DNA of 64,000 nt from Sarcocystis neurona (Eukaryota > Apicomplexa > Conoidasida > Eucoccidiorida > Sarcocystidae): contig KL647289.1 of assembly GCA_000727475.1 (NCBI GenBank), forward strand, positions 5,942,035 to 6,006,034. The letters are read 5' to 3'. Position numbers and translations under genes: made by a program. Positions 1 through 29,899 of the stretch are shown piece after piece. Position 1 is the stretch's first letter, and each line of letters opens with the position of its first letter. The notes beneath the pieces are model-generated. The model searched no databases, was not told where the DNA came from, and saw only the letters and a program-made list of their open reading frames with translations.

Positions 1-584
1 AGACAGGGACAGAGGATTTGTGTATACAGTCGTACGTGTAAACTATAGCGACACACGCACACGCATGCATCCCAGGAACGCAGAAGTGGCAGTGTCCTTC
101 GTTCTCGCGTTGTTTAATTATCCTGCAGCCATCTGCGTCGCCCACCACCACACTATCAACGGCTGCAGCGGCAGACAGACAACGCAAGCAGCAACAACAG
201 CAGCGCCAACAGTGGTAGCGGGCAACTCTAGCAACAGGGTGCACTGCGCCGCCGTCGCCGCAGCAGCGGCGGAGACCCGGTCCCGAGCTGGCGCACTACC
301 ATCAGTAAGACAATAAGCATTTGCGCAGCACCTTGGCACCTTCCTACCAGTTGCAGCAATGAAAACAGACAGGTTGCGAAGCAGCAGCACAAAGGGGGGG
401 ACCAGCACGAGGAGAAACAGCACGAACAACACCAGGGTAGAATGAGAAGGACGACGCATAGCAGGGGAACGGGGAGAAGTGCCAGCCGCCGAATGTGCAG
501 AAGCAGCAGAAGAAGAAGCCCCACGTGCTGCAACACCACGCGACAGGAAGAAACGAAGGATCCGCTCTCAGGTTAGGTTGTGTT
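1..584. other. Stretch left of the last visible ISWI exon
   Basis: Contains scattered CAG repeats on the plus strand (about 170-300 and 340-500). I see no convincing exon on either strand. Most likely it is intron or 3' flank of the ISWI-like gene. Confidence 0.4.
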
Positions 585-18587
<18,003 letters not shown>

Positions 18588-18847
18588 TCTTGCGCGGCAG
18601 GAGTCTCAGAGCGGGCGGGGAGGAGCGCAAACACGTGCTGCAAGAAGTGGGTGTACATCAATCATGCACGCCCGCGTATCTTTCAAGACAGGCGAAAAGA
18701 GAAAAACGGGTGCCTGCGTTTCCCACCAAGACAGCGAACTGATCCGCTGCTCCACGGAGAACTCTGACAAGAAAATGCACGCCACAACGGTGTCCACGTG
18801 CGTTAATTAACTCTATAATCCCGTCCTGCGCATCCCACAGTGACCAC
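18588..18847. promoter_or_regulatory. Probable 5' flank of the ISWI-like gene
   Basis: Sequence immediately upstream of the ATG at 18587 on the minus strand. No TATA box or other element can be claimed. The assignment as 5' UTR or promoter is by position only. Confidence 0.3.
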
Positions 18848-19960
18848 GTGTCTCAACCACTCAAATCGCTGGCGAGGTGTACGTACACCCCAAAGCGATA
18901 TACGCAGTTGTTGGGTCCTTACCACTTCTGTCTCCCTGTTTTTCTCCTCCCTCACTCTCGCCTTCTAGCCCCTCTCTCCCGCTCTCTTTTACTTGCAAAC
19001 TGCTCCCGGGCGCGTGGACGTCCACTTGGTCGACGGCCGCGTAGGTCTGCCAAGCTGCACGTCTACATCTGTTTCTCGATCCAGCAGAACCCAGTGTGTG
19101 CACACGTGTACGGTATACCCTCCAGATACCTGCCTTTCCCGGAAGATGTCTGCCGGCAAAAATGTACGAGGAGAATACGCATCTACAAGGAAAATACGCG
19201 TTCACCGCGTCCACACATCACCGCGCACCCACGCAGAGAAACGAGCGACGGAACTCACGCCGGACGGAGTGTCACACACTCCACGACAGACAGAACTCAA
19301 CCGACACCGGGCGTTCACGCAGTTCCCCGGAACGCATGCACCTGTTTTTCCCCAACAGTGGCCGTCTTCCACCGACATCCGCAACAGCCCCCACCAAACA
19401 TCCGCCTCTCCCACTCCCAGCGTTTTACTTCGTATACACACACGCGGTCTTGGTCGTCCTCCCCAGATGACTTCCCTTCGACCAGACTCGCGTTGCTGCA
19501 CCTGCTCGACCGGCGTGAGCAGCCAGCAGAGTGGCTGCGCCCAGGCGGAGAGCTGAACGCGTTCTGCGCATACGTGTGCAGCCCAAGGCGTACCTCAGAG
19601 TGCCTAAGTGTGTCCTCGGGGGTCCAGGAAGAAGCCGAGGCAGACGTAGGAAAGAACGAGCCGCCTCAGCACATACACAGGGAGGACCCAGAGGTGCGCC
19701 GCGCCGCACACGAGCAGATGACGCAGCTGAAGCAACAGCCGCAGCAGCAAAATATGGACGAGCAGAGAAGCGGCAGCGGCGTTGGGAGACACAGAACGGG
19801 CCCCCGCAGCAGCACAGGCCACGAAAGTTCCCCGGTCCAGGGGTTCAGCAGCACATGTCGATATGCAGGCACTAGAATGCTACGACATAGGGAGCCCGAC
19901 TCCCCTGATGAGGATCGACCCGGCTGCCTGGGGAATGCACGCGACTGCAGCAGCTTCTGA
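18848..19960 (+). CDS. Possible hypothetical protein or exon, 370-codon open frame
   Basis: An uninterrupted plus-strand frame from ATG at 18848 (MSQPLKSLARCTYTPK) to a stop at 19958-19960. The left half is Pro/Ser/Arg-rich and unremarkable. The right half (from about 19560) is charged and Gln-rich, with EEAEADVGKNEPPQHIHRED and AAHEQMTQLKQQPQQQ, as in real coccidian low-complexity proteins. No domain is recognised. The other plus frame is also open over 19531-19875, so reading frame and reality are both uncertain. It sits head-to-head with the ISWI-like gene. Confidence 0.3.
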   Translation: MSQPLKSLARCTYTPKRYTQLLGPYHFCLPVFLLPHSRLLAPLSRSLLLANCSRARGRPLGRRPRRSAKLHVYICFSIQQNPVCAHVYGIPSRYLPFPEDVCRQKCTRRIRIYKENTRSPRPHITAHPRRETSDGTHAGRSVTHSTTDRTQPTPGVHAVPRNACTCFSPTVAVFHRHPQQPPPNIRLSHSQRFTSYTHTRSWSSSPDDFPSTRLALLHLLDRREQPAEWLRPGGELNAFCAYVCSPRRTSECLSVSSGVQEEAEADVGKNEPPQHIHREDPEVRRAAHEQMTQLKQQPQQQNMDEQRSGSGVGRHRTGPRSSTGHESSPVQGFSSTCRYAGTRMLRHREPDSPDEDRPGCLGNARDCSSF

Positions 19961-20418
19961 AGGGGAGAAGTCAAATCACCAACCCTCCTACCACCACGTT
20001 GCCAGAGCAAGCAGGCTGTAGCGACTGCTGCTGCGCATCTGCTGTGGCTGGCACTGCTGCGACCGCTGCGCTGTTATTGCCGGCCGTGTTCTTCGCGTTG
20101 CAGGATGCACGTGCTGTCACGCTGCGACAGATGCTGCTGCTGTAGCTGGAGCACACGGTCGCCTCCTGCTGCGCCTCCTCTTGAGGTGCGGCGGCTACTG
20201 TCCCGCGCTTGTCGCTCCCTGCACTGCTGGAGTGCTTCTCTCTACCTTCTGCTACAGACGCTGCGGTTGCTCGCAGTGCCTCGGCATGTCCCGCTGCACG
20301 TCCTGCTGCGATCTTCCTTTTCTTGCTGTCGACGTGGAACCTGCTGCGTCTGCTGCTGCTGACGCACCGGGTGGGCGAAAACGCTGCGGCTGTATCAAGA
20401 AAGAGTTAGGAAAGAAGC
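19961..20418. repeat. CTG/CAG-rich block
   Basis: Dense GCTGCTG and CTGCTGC runs on the plus strand (for example 20020-20160 and 20340-20370). Several frames are open on both strands, as expected from the repeat alone. No function is assigned. Confidence 0.5.
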
Positions 20419-22900
20419 TTGAGACACAGAGACACGGTGCAGGGGAATACCCCCCAGATGCCTGAAGGGACGGAAAAATTTTCTCGAGGCGACGAGCCGC
20501 ACGGAAAGAGGCGGAGATCCCTGGAGGATGGAAGGAAAGCAGGTCGAAAACATGGAGGGCTTTATGTGAAACGGCAACGGGTGCAACGACAAGGCATGTC
20601 CCCTAGCCGCAGCAGGAGAAAGGAAGTCTCCTGCATACGAAGCAGGGAAGACGAAAAGAGGGGAGGGAGAAGGGAAACAGCAGGAATAATGACGCGGAGT
20701 TTTTACTTATGGCAACTGTCTTGATGATGAAAACAGCAGCAAACAGATCTTCTCCGAGAAGGAAGTGAAAGGAGGGTAGAGAAGAGAGGAGAGTCTATAG
20801 GAAGTGAATGGGAAGTGCTTGCAAGAGGGACAACCGGCCAACGTGCATGCGCAGAGAGAGACGGAGGGGCTGCAACCACGACGTGGCTAACAAAAAAGTG
20901 AAGACACTACCGCCAAGTCAAGGGAATTTTACAGACATACGAAGAAGTCTCGAGTGACGCACGTAGGTGGCGAAACTGGAGCATGGAAGGCGTGCCCCTC
21001 TACGTTATAAACGTGCAGACGCATGAGAAGCACGCGCATTTATACACAGAGGTTTGGCAGAGGGAGCCCCTGAATTTTTGCAGAGGGGCAGCTGCCTCTG
21101 TGGCAGGCGGCAAGCCGTAATAAATGATGAGTGCGCCGAAAAATCACTGCGTGAGTGCAGGAGGAGGAAACGAACTGGACGCGCAGAGGAGGAAGGAGCC
21201 CCTGCAAGGACGGCGCAAGATCATCGGATCGCGGATCGTAAACGAGGAAAATACGAGTTCAGTTCTACAGAATCAGTCAGAAACAACGGATCCGAATACA
21301 GAAAAAACGTGAGGAAACTTAGGCAGTGCGGACTCGAGAAGCTTCTTCTAAGGAGGCTTGTTCAAAATACGTCGTCTAACGAACAGTCAAACGGTCGTGC
21401 ATGAACATGAGAACTGTTTTTTACAGAAACCTACGCGCGACGAGAATCACCGCAGTCGCAGCACACTTCCTGGTGCATGCTGCGTATACCGAAGGAAATG
21501 GAAATGGAACAGGAATCCTGATGAATGCATGTACGCACTCCGGCTGCAAAACTCAGTTTCTTGGTATGCTGGGAAGACGTATTTCGTGGGAAGGAGAAGG
21601 CAGGGGCACGTGAACATCTGCAAAAACGGACAAATGCAGCAAAAGCTAATTTCGAAACGAAAGCCGGGTAGGGCGAAGACCAGGAGGGATCTTGTGAACC
21701 AGCGAGGGTGGAACGGCCGTAGCGGCACTGGTAGCAGCACGGGACGCACGCAGCACACCAGCTGATGACCAGCAGCACTGCGACCGACACCAGCAAGCAG
21801 CAGCAACACAAGCTACAAGAGGCACAAGTAACACCGGAAACACTGGTGTCACAGCCGCAGCTGCGGCAGCAGCAGCACATACAGCAGCCAAGGTAGCAAG
21901 CAGCCGGTAGCAGCGGTAGCACTACCAGCGCCCGTGGCAGGGCGGAAGCCGCTGCTGTGTACAGCACAAACACTTGAAGCACCAGCTTCGGTCGCACGAG
22001 CAGCATCATCTGCGCCAGTGAAGCAGGTGCGGCAGCACCAGCAGCAGGTGCGCAGTGGTAGCTGTTACCCGTCCCAAGTAAGCCTGGCTGCAGTGGCTGC
22101 ATGCGCACCACCGACACAAGGACTGCAGACGCTCAAGCAGAGGAGAGGTTCCGGAAGCAGCAGGCGCTGCCAAATGCGTGATTCTTCCTGTTTCAGAGAA
22201 GCAAATAAGTCTGCAGGGGTCCGTCTCATAGGCAAGGAGCCGTTTTGTAAAGACCCGCTAGATGAGGATGCGAACTACAAGCGGAGCGCACTTGCTGCGC
22301 GTGGCACGTGCTCGGCCCGTGTGTGCACGAGTGCGGCAGTTTGGGGCGGGCTGCCCTTTTCCGCAGGATACAAGAGAGGAAATTCTCCCCATTTATCACT
22401 CAGTTGCAAGGAGCTTAACGAGCGTCGCGGGAAAGTGAATTTCAGACCGCTGCTTCCCGCTGGCGACCACGCACGGTGAGCACACACGTGTGCGTGAGAG
22501 CGGAGTTGTCACACTCTTTACGAATTGACCTCCCTGCCCCTACTTGCGTCACTGTCTGGTATTCACGTATGCACACTCGCACTCACTAGAGGACGTGTAA
22601 TTTCTTGGGGCCGACTTGTGGGCAACACCACCTGTAAGGACGTATTTTGCGTGGGCATGTGTATATTTTTGTCCCCAAGAGAGCCAGAAACGTGTAGATA
22701 CTCAGCTGGGCTACCTTCACACACACAACTCCATGTACCCGTAGATACACACACGCATTCGTGGGCGAGGGTACGTGCATACGTCTTCGCACGTAAACAG
22801 TGAATGCCAAACTCCACAAGAGGATACACGCACCTATATACATACATATGTAGAGGTGAATATATGTGTGTATACCACATACATAGGAAGAACAGACACG
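20419..22900. other. Repeat-poor segment with several plus-strand open frames
   Basis: A stretch of mixed composition with few microsatellites. Plus-strand frames at 20419-20724, 21054-21404 (charged), 21358-21765 and 21934-22479 are moderately protein-like. Of these only 20419 begins near a real ATG. None carries a domain I recognise. A CAG block lies at 21740-22060. They may be exons of an unrecognised gene or chance frames. Confidence 0.3.
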
Positions 22901-23006
22901 TGTACGTGTAACGTGGCTTAATGTCCACGGAAATACCATATCTTCAAGAAGACCCCAACAGGAACATGCACGCGTTTACATATGCGTATGTAGTTGCATT
23001 TTACAG

Positions 23007-23297
23007 ATGAAGAGCATCTGGAAAGTAAGCCGCTCACGATCCCAGATAAGATTACTGTTGATGTAATACAACCGAAGTTGTTTTCACGCATCAGGGATTT
23101 GGCGACGTCCTCGCTGTGCGCGAAACTATTTTTGCGAAGTACCCTGCCGACTGTTGCTGACACAGATAGACCAATGCGTACGCACATCAATGTTTGCACA
23201 ACTATTTGTGTATCTCCGTCAGAACAAGCGACCGGACCGGCCTGCAATTCAGTCTGCAAGCATCCAGCACACAGGTCCTCAGCATGGACCTTCACAG
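23007..23297 (+). CDS. Possible exon of an unrecognised gene
   Basis: Open throughout, with a good acceptor (GCATTTTACAG) and an ACAG|GTATAT donor. It encodes an acidic start (EEHLESKPLTIPDKITVDVI) and then KLFSRIRDLATSSLCAKLFL. It lacks the CAG bias of neighbouring genes. The partner exons were not identified with confidence, so no function is offered. Confidence 0.35.
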
Positions 23298-23386
23298 GTA
23301 TATGTATATGCATACGTACAGATGTTTCAACACGACGGGTTTCCAGGTGAGACACAATGAGTTATAAAAATGTATGCGGCTAATAA

Positions 23387-24071
23387 ATGCCCATGTCAGG
23401 CGCTCAGGTAGAAATGGTGGACAAGGTGGGTCCACTCCGCCGAACGATTTCGGACACCTGTGTGTATATTCATAGCTGTGTACCAGACAGGGCAACGTCG
23501 ACCTCCACAGTTGAGAAGAGGCTCTCACTCGTTCCTACTGAACGACGCGATGCGCAGTGGATTTACAGCCAAACGGAGTGTGCCCTACGAAGCTACGTTT
23601 CTGGAATACCATAAACCTCCTTTAAAACCAAGGGCCTGCAGACTGACGTTGTGCGGAAGTTCGTTCCTCTCTTTCCTCGTCCCTGCCGCAATATGCCCTC
23701 GAGGCCATTTGGCCTGTTCTGGCTCTACCAGAGAAGTAGCGCTGCCGTTGATCGCCGTGTGCCAGTCCATCCTTAGAAGACGAAAAATACAATTCTACGT
23801 ATATCCACACCTATGTGTCTTTACGTTTTGGGAGTGTGCCTACGCGTGCGGACCCACCCTTATCAGGAAAGTTTACAACGGGGTGCGTTTATCACTTCAA
23901 TGTGCGTCCAGTATACCCTTTACCTTTCCACTGCACACATACACACGAAAAAGGAATGTACGTGGAGTTGTGACTACGCATAGACGACTAAGCAGATACA
24001 CCTTCTGCAGAGTCACGCGAGTGACGCAAAAAAAGGAAAGCCTTTGGAAGCCCAGCCGAACGTTTCTGTAG
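23387..24071 (+). CDS. Possible further exons beside 23007-23297
   Basis: Two overlapping plus frames are open. One starts at ATG 23387 (MPMSGAQVEMVDKVGPLRRT) and runs to 23614; the other runs 23460-24071 and has mixed composition. A CTGTGTACCAG acceptor lies near 23490. The sequence is unique and not repeat-derived, so a real gene is plausible, but the correct frame cannot be chosen by eye. Confidence 0.25.
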
Positions 24072-25980
24072 GTGGCTACCAGAAGTTGTTCTAGAGTAGG
24101 GACGTGTTAAAATCGAGAAACACTAACCGAAGGAGAATTCAAGAGACGACAAAGAAACTTACATGTATAGCGTGTATGTCCAAGTTGCCAGCGCGGCCAC
24201 GAGTGGATTTCTAGTCGCGTTTGCAAGGCACCTACTACATTTAAGATTTCTACACAAGTGAAGATGCACAGAAGCAGGCGTACGTTGTGAAGCAGGTAGG
24301 TCTTGAACGGAAAGGTAAGAATAATGTGCAACTTTCTATGTAACACTGAAATTCGACGCAGCGCCTTCGAAACGAAGTATGTTTCACACGCAAATGTAAG
24401 ACTGAAGTGGAAACGTAGCAGAAGGTAGCCCTCTTTAGTGAGTATGTTGTGAACGTGGTCGCTGTCCCACACGTAGGCACCTTGTTCTTCGCGTGAGTAT
24501 TCCGCAGTTTAATTCTGCTAAAGCCTCAGCTTCGCTGCACGAGGATGAATTAATCTCTTACCTAAAGGAATAATCGAACACTTCGTCCCCTTTGCTAGGG
24601 ACGTTCTTCATGACAAATACGAAGCAACTCCCATGTTGAATAGAAATTGAAAAGTGGAGGAAGTTCTTCGTCTTTTTCTTTCAGTAACTTTCTTTCCCTC
24701 ACGGACAGTGATACTGCTTTCTTTTTTCCCGACCGCAGCAAGAAGTGGCTGTCCCCCTACGTATAGTACAACTACGACATAAGTGGTTTGTGTCACCTTG
24801 TTAATGAGTGTGCTTGTTCTTTTCCCTCACTAGTCTTTCTCGTAGTTGTTGATAGATACCCTTGAAATGGACGTCACTACGGTAGTGGCAAGGCTGGGCG
24901 CTGCGGAGATGTAACTGCCCCTCTTAGTGTACATCGGGGTTTTGCTGGACAGAGATGCCTCTCTTTGTGTTCTCGCCTGAGTGTTTAATGCTGCACCTTT
25001 CTGGAATAGATACGCATACTCTGGTACTGATGAAATCTCCAGACGTGTCAACATGGTGTACAGAGAAGCGCTTAGTCCTTCGTCATGGATGTCCTTCTTC
25101 GTTGTTGGCATATTCCTCTGATGCTGACGTGCTTCTCTAGCGAAAGGTGCGTCCCGATTTCTCCGTATTAACTCCTTACGTCGAACTATGTCGCGCAGCT
25201 TCTGCTGCTGTCTAGAAGGAGAAAACTGCTAATCACAAGGACGAAGCAGATTTCTCGTTTCCGTTCTGTGAATTCTGGTGGAGCGTCCCCTTGTCTGCGT
25301 CTCTGTCCCGCACAAAGTGCTTTCTGGTGTTTTTCCTACTCTACGCACTTTTCTCCGCGGCCCAAGTCACTCATTTTCTCCTCCATAGAGGTGTCCCTTC
25401 ACACAGAGAGTAGCGCGGCAAAAAATGGTTTCGAGCCGTTTGTGGGGACCCTTTGCTCAAAATAACCAGCGACTGATAGTTTCAAGCCCCTCGATGTCCT
25501 TCACTAAAGTTAGGTCTGTACACTTGGTCTTCTCCGTTCATGTATCTTATTATTGCTGTAGTATACAGCTAGGTCGTAATAAAAGTCACTAAATCAGCGT
25601 TCTCCATCGAGAAGTAGCGGCAACAACAGCTAATTCCAGTACGCCGCGCGATGATAGTCGTAGAATTGGGTGGGAACCGACGATACTGGCGTCCTGTACC
25701 GATCTCTGGTTTTTCTCTTCATAAGCAATGTGCGAGTCAGTACACACCTTACCCAACACACCATCCTCCGATCACTTCTTTCGATCACTTTCGCCGGATG
25801 GCCAGTAATAGAACTGGTATGGTTGAAGACCTCAGCAGGCGGAATCGCGCACACGACTTTCTCTCTTTCTCCTCCTCCTCTCCCTCCTCTTTAGGGTGGT
25901 TTTGTTAAGGTGAGCGGTCGCGGCAACACTATCAGATACGCTAGAGGGAGACGCCATTGCACGCTCTTCGCCCGCTGCAG
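24072..25980. other. Unique sequence without a supported gene
   Basis: Only short frames in all six readings, few simple repeats, and no tRNA or rRNA that I can recognise. Confidence 0.4.
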
Positions 25981-27240
25981 CACATTGTGTGTACGCTGCT
26001 TGTTGCTTCCCTAGAAGAGACCCGGTCGATTTTCCCCCTCTCCTCCTGAACTCTCCCTCTAAAAAAAAATGTTCTACTTTCGAAAGACAGAGAAGTACAC
26101 GTAACCTTTTCCTCATTATTTACATCCTCCCACCCGCGCTTTTCTCTCCCGCTGCACCGCTGTGTGCATGCACTCAGCCGGGGCCTCCAAAACGGTGTTG
26201 TGCATGCTTCCCTGGCAGCGTCGACCCCAGCGCGTTTCCCTGTATTGTTTTCTCTCTCATATGTCTACCCTTTGTATTTCTCCTTGTCACCTCTTCATTC
26301 TTCACGTATCGCCAGCGCGCTCTGCATCCGTTCTGTTTCCTGCTTCTCGTCGTGGGTCTTCTCGTCCTCGTGTGGACTGCTGCCACAGCAGCAGCGGACC
26401 TCACCGCCAGGTGTGTCACTTCGTGCTGCTCGCTCCCGCCATCGGTCGCATCTGCTGCTCGGCGTTGTTTATAAGCGTACGCGACGTGCCACACACCTGT
26501 GAGTAACCGTGTGTCTCACTGCAGCGCAGCAAGAATGGTTTTTCCCAGTCACTGTACACTTGCGACACGCCCGACGGACAAGAAGGAACATCTTTTCTGC
26601 TATTACGTCGCCCACATCTGTGTGTATGCCTGAGACTTCTTCCATGCTTACCATCTTTCGTTGAGCTGTGTAGGCACTGTCCCGGTTTTCCGCACGCACA
26701 CATATATTGTAGCCCGTCTTAAAATTTACATAATACCTATACATGTATGTATAGGTAAGCAGGATATCGATACAGGGTAGGGAGTTCATCCGACCGCAGG
26801 CTGTTTTGACGTCGCCGCCCTCTGTATTCTTCGCTCTGTAACCTACAACCCTGTCTTCATATATATATACACTTGTGCAGAGGTATGTCTGTATATCTTG
26901 CAACACTTGTGCGAAAGTATCTGTTAGCAGACACCATCTGCATCCATACATACGTGTATTCTCACAGGTAGTGTTGTATTTGTGTGTGTGTGTGTGTGTA
27001 TCAGGAGCGTCGTGTATAAGTGATGGGGTACTATTTTCCAACATTGAAAGTAGAGTTCTACCTACGCCTTTACGTATGATTCCACTCTCAGACACAGACA
27101 CACACACACACACACATACTACGCACGGAGAGAGGAAATGAGCCGTACATATTTGGGTGCTGCAGTGTTGGTCGTCTGCACTTGTTCCTTCGCTTGACGT
27201 GAACTGCGTTGTGGTGGTCTGCGAGGGCAGCCCCGCAGCA
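25981..27240. other. Spacer with CT-rich and CA/TG microsatellites
   Basis: Pyrimidine-rich up to about 26470. TG repeats lie at 26981-27000 and CA repeats at 27090-27117. A 306-codon minus frame crosses it but translates the microsatellite, so it was not accepted as a gene. Confidence 0.4.
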
Positions 27241-27958
27241 ATGCGAAGCACCAGCAAGCAGCAGGATGCCTGGAAGCACAGCAGCAGTCGGCAGAACTGC
27301 GGCACCTCGGCCCGCCCGAGAGCAGGCTTAGCGAGCACCAGTAGCAGCAGCGGGAGCGAGTGGCTTGCTGCAGCGGCGTCTGCGACCATTCGCAGGAGTG
27401 GCAGCAGCAGTAGTTTGCCAGCCGCAGCAATACTTTGTCGCTGGCAGAAGAAGAAGCAGCAGCATCAGCAGTACACTCCGTTCAGAAGCAGCAGCAACAA
27501 TGTCGTAGTGCCAGCAGAAGGCACCGATTCTCCCAGAAGCAGGAGTGTCGTACAGGACCCGCTGTAGGAGTGGATCGTGAGCGGCAGCAGAAGGACGTTG
27601 CTAACGGCAAGAGCGCTAGCGCATCGTTAGCAGTCGCAGGAGTTTGTAAGTGGCATCAGCAACATCGCTCTGAAAAGAGCAGCAAAGCTTCAGAAACGAC
27701 AGCAGGAGCCCTTTTTCTGCTGCCGGAGCAGCAGCATCGAGGAAAAAGAGCAGGAACGAAAGCAGCAGCCTTCGGGCATCCGGACGTACGATCTTATCGA
27801 TGAACGCGTGAGAGAGAAAGGGAGAGCGAGCGAGCCTGAAGACTCTCCGTCGCACTGTGTCTCTCTGTTGCAAATCGAAGACAGCAACCGCTGCAACACC
27901 TTGGCTCTAGGTGGCCGGCACCAGCAGCAGCAACAACGCACACTGCAACTGCAGCACC
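27241..27958. other. CAG-rich upstream region of the RAP-domain gene
   Basis: Plus-strand frames starting at ATG 27241 (MRSTSKQQDAWKHSSSR) and near 27435 are open but end before 27960. The true N-terminus of the RAP gene, including any organellar targeting sequence, may lie here on a separate exon. This cannot be decided from sequence alone. Confidence 0.35.
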
Positions 27959-29899
27959 ATGTCCGGCAGCAGCACTCCTGATCTCGGTACCTGCTGGCCT
28001 CCCCGCGGCTGCAGCAACAGACGTGTGAGAACCACCAGTTGCCTGCGCAGCAGCACCAGCAGCTGCAACTGCATGCGCTGCAGCGGCAGTCGTTGCATCC
28101 GCATCCGCAGCAGCAGCAACTGCTTAAGCATCCAGAGCAGGAAGGACAGATTGCAGGACGGCGGACAGACAGGACCGACGATTCACGACGGTTGCGAGGG
28201 AGGTCGCTGCTGCTGTTTGACCGAAGCTGCTGCTCCACTAGTTCTTGCACTTGATACGAGTGACACTCCAGCGTGTGCGGCTTCTGCTGTTAGAGCAGGT
28301 GCTGCTGCTGCGACTCTCTGTTCCCTTACTGCTGCTGCTGCTTCTGCTGCTGTTGTGACTTCTCGTCGCTGTGCTGGCCCCGCTTCTGCTGCTGCTGCGA
28401 CTTCTCGTCGCTTTGCTGGCGCTGCTGCTGCTTCTGTTGCTCCTCTTTCCTCTCCTGGTACTGCTGCTGCTGCCGCTTCCGCGTCGTTGCTTTGCTTTCT
28501 GCAGAGACACGCATGCCTGTCGCGACGCCCGATTTCATCACTGCGCCAGCTGCTTCCGTCGTGCAGCAGTAGCTCTACTGCTGTACCCCGCTGTTGCAGC
28601 TGCGGTGGTCCTCCTGAATTGTTGACGACACGACAGGCTACTCAGACTTTCTCTTGTTCTCCTCAACTGTCCTCCCCTTGTTCTTTCATGGCCTTCCCGT
28701 CGTCGGCGCATTTCCGTCGTAGTCCTGCTGCCTTCGCTTCGTTTGTTGCGTCCAGCTGTGGCACTGCTTGGTCTGCGGGTGTTGCAGCGTTCACTGCTGC
28801 TGCTGTTGCTGCTGATTCTTCGATCAACTGTCACCGCGTCTCCCTGCAACGCGGGTGGCTCCCATCCGCCGGCTTCCTTGCCTCTCTCCGGGGAAGAAAT
28901 GACTCTGCTGCCTCTTCCGCTGCTAGTTTGCCTCCAGGACTAGCGACGCGATGCACGCACCAGCGCCTGGGGCGGACCGCACGCGGCGTTCTCCCCTGTC
29001 CTGCAGTAGCGTTCCCCCCTGCCGCAGCAGGGTCACACGCAGGCTCTCGCGTTGGTGCTGCTCTTGCTGCTACTGCTGCTGCTGCTCCGGTCACGCGCTC
29101 CGCTGCTACTGTTACAGGGCCACTCTTGGCTGCTGGTTCTGCCCGCTGCTTTGTCGCTGCTTCTGCTGGAGCTGCTGCTGCTGCCCATGTGCAGCGACGG
29201 GGATGCTTGACGAAAGTCTCGCAGCCGCAGCAGCAGGAAGGGGCAGCAGAGCAGCAGAAGCCGGCCGCGAGTCTGCTGCAGGATATGCATGCTCTTTCCT
29301 TAGATGAAACGTTGAATATTGTCGCGAAGAAAGTGAGAGAGAAGAGGTTTGTCTCCTTTGCTCATGAGCATTTGCCTCGGCACCCCGCAAGCAGTACGGC
29401 GCTCACGCCTGGGGAACTAATTGTGTGCCTACACCGCGTTGCTGCTGCCGCAGAGCGAGAAGCTGCAGCAGCAGCAGCACACGCTGCAGCCGCAGAAGAA
29501 ACAGCAGATGCCACTGCGGCAGGCGACGGGACCGAGGCACCAGCAGCGGCACTCGACCGAACAGCAGGAACTGCCGCGCGACCACCAGCGGAGGAAGCAG
29601 CAGCAAAGCGACGAGCCGTACAGGGGCCAGAGGCACACGCCGAAGCATCTGCAGCACCAGCAGCCCGAGCAGGAGAGACCGAGCAGCCAGAAGGAGAAGG
29701 AGCAGCAGCAGCAGCCGGGGCCGGGAAGGAGACGTCGGGAGCGGCAGAGGCAGATATGCCCCTTGTGAGAAGACTGCAGGCCGACAGTCGCTTCTTGGTT
29801 TTAATGAAGACTATCAAGCAGCGGCTCCTCTGCATGCATGGCCCCGATCTGTACAGGCTGCTCATCGCCTTTGCCCGCCTGAAGGCAAGCCCATCACAC
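27959..29899 (+). CDS. RAP-domain gene, large first recognised exon
   Basis: The first real ATG in frame is at 27959. The frame is Ala/Ser/Cys-rich because of CAG/CTG runs until about 29230, then becomes convincing: LSLDETLNIVAKKVREKRFV, LTPGELIVCLHRVAAAAERE, and at the end MKTIKQRLLCMHGPDLYRLL followed by IAFARLKASP. The last is the helical repeat style of FAST/RAP proteins. The likely donor is CAC|GTATAT at 29900 in phase 0. The first 400 bases may not be coding. Confidence 0.6.

Noticed and set aside
26469..27389. 306-codon minus-strand frame with an apparent signal peptide
   Set aside because: The hydrophobic start is a CTG/CAG run in translation, and the frame passes through CA/TG microsatellites, giving Thr-His repeats.
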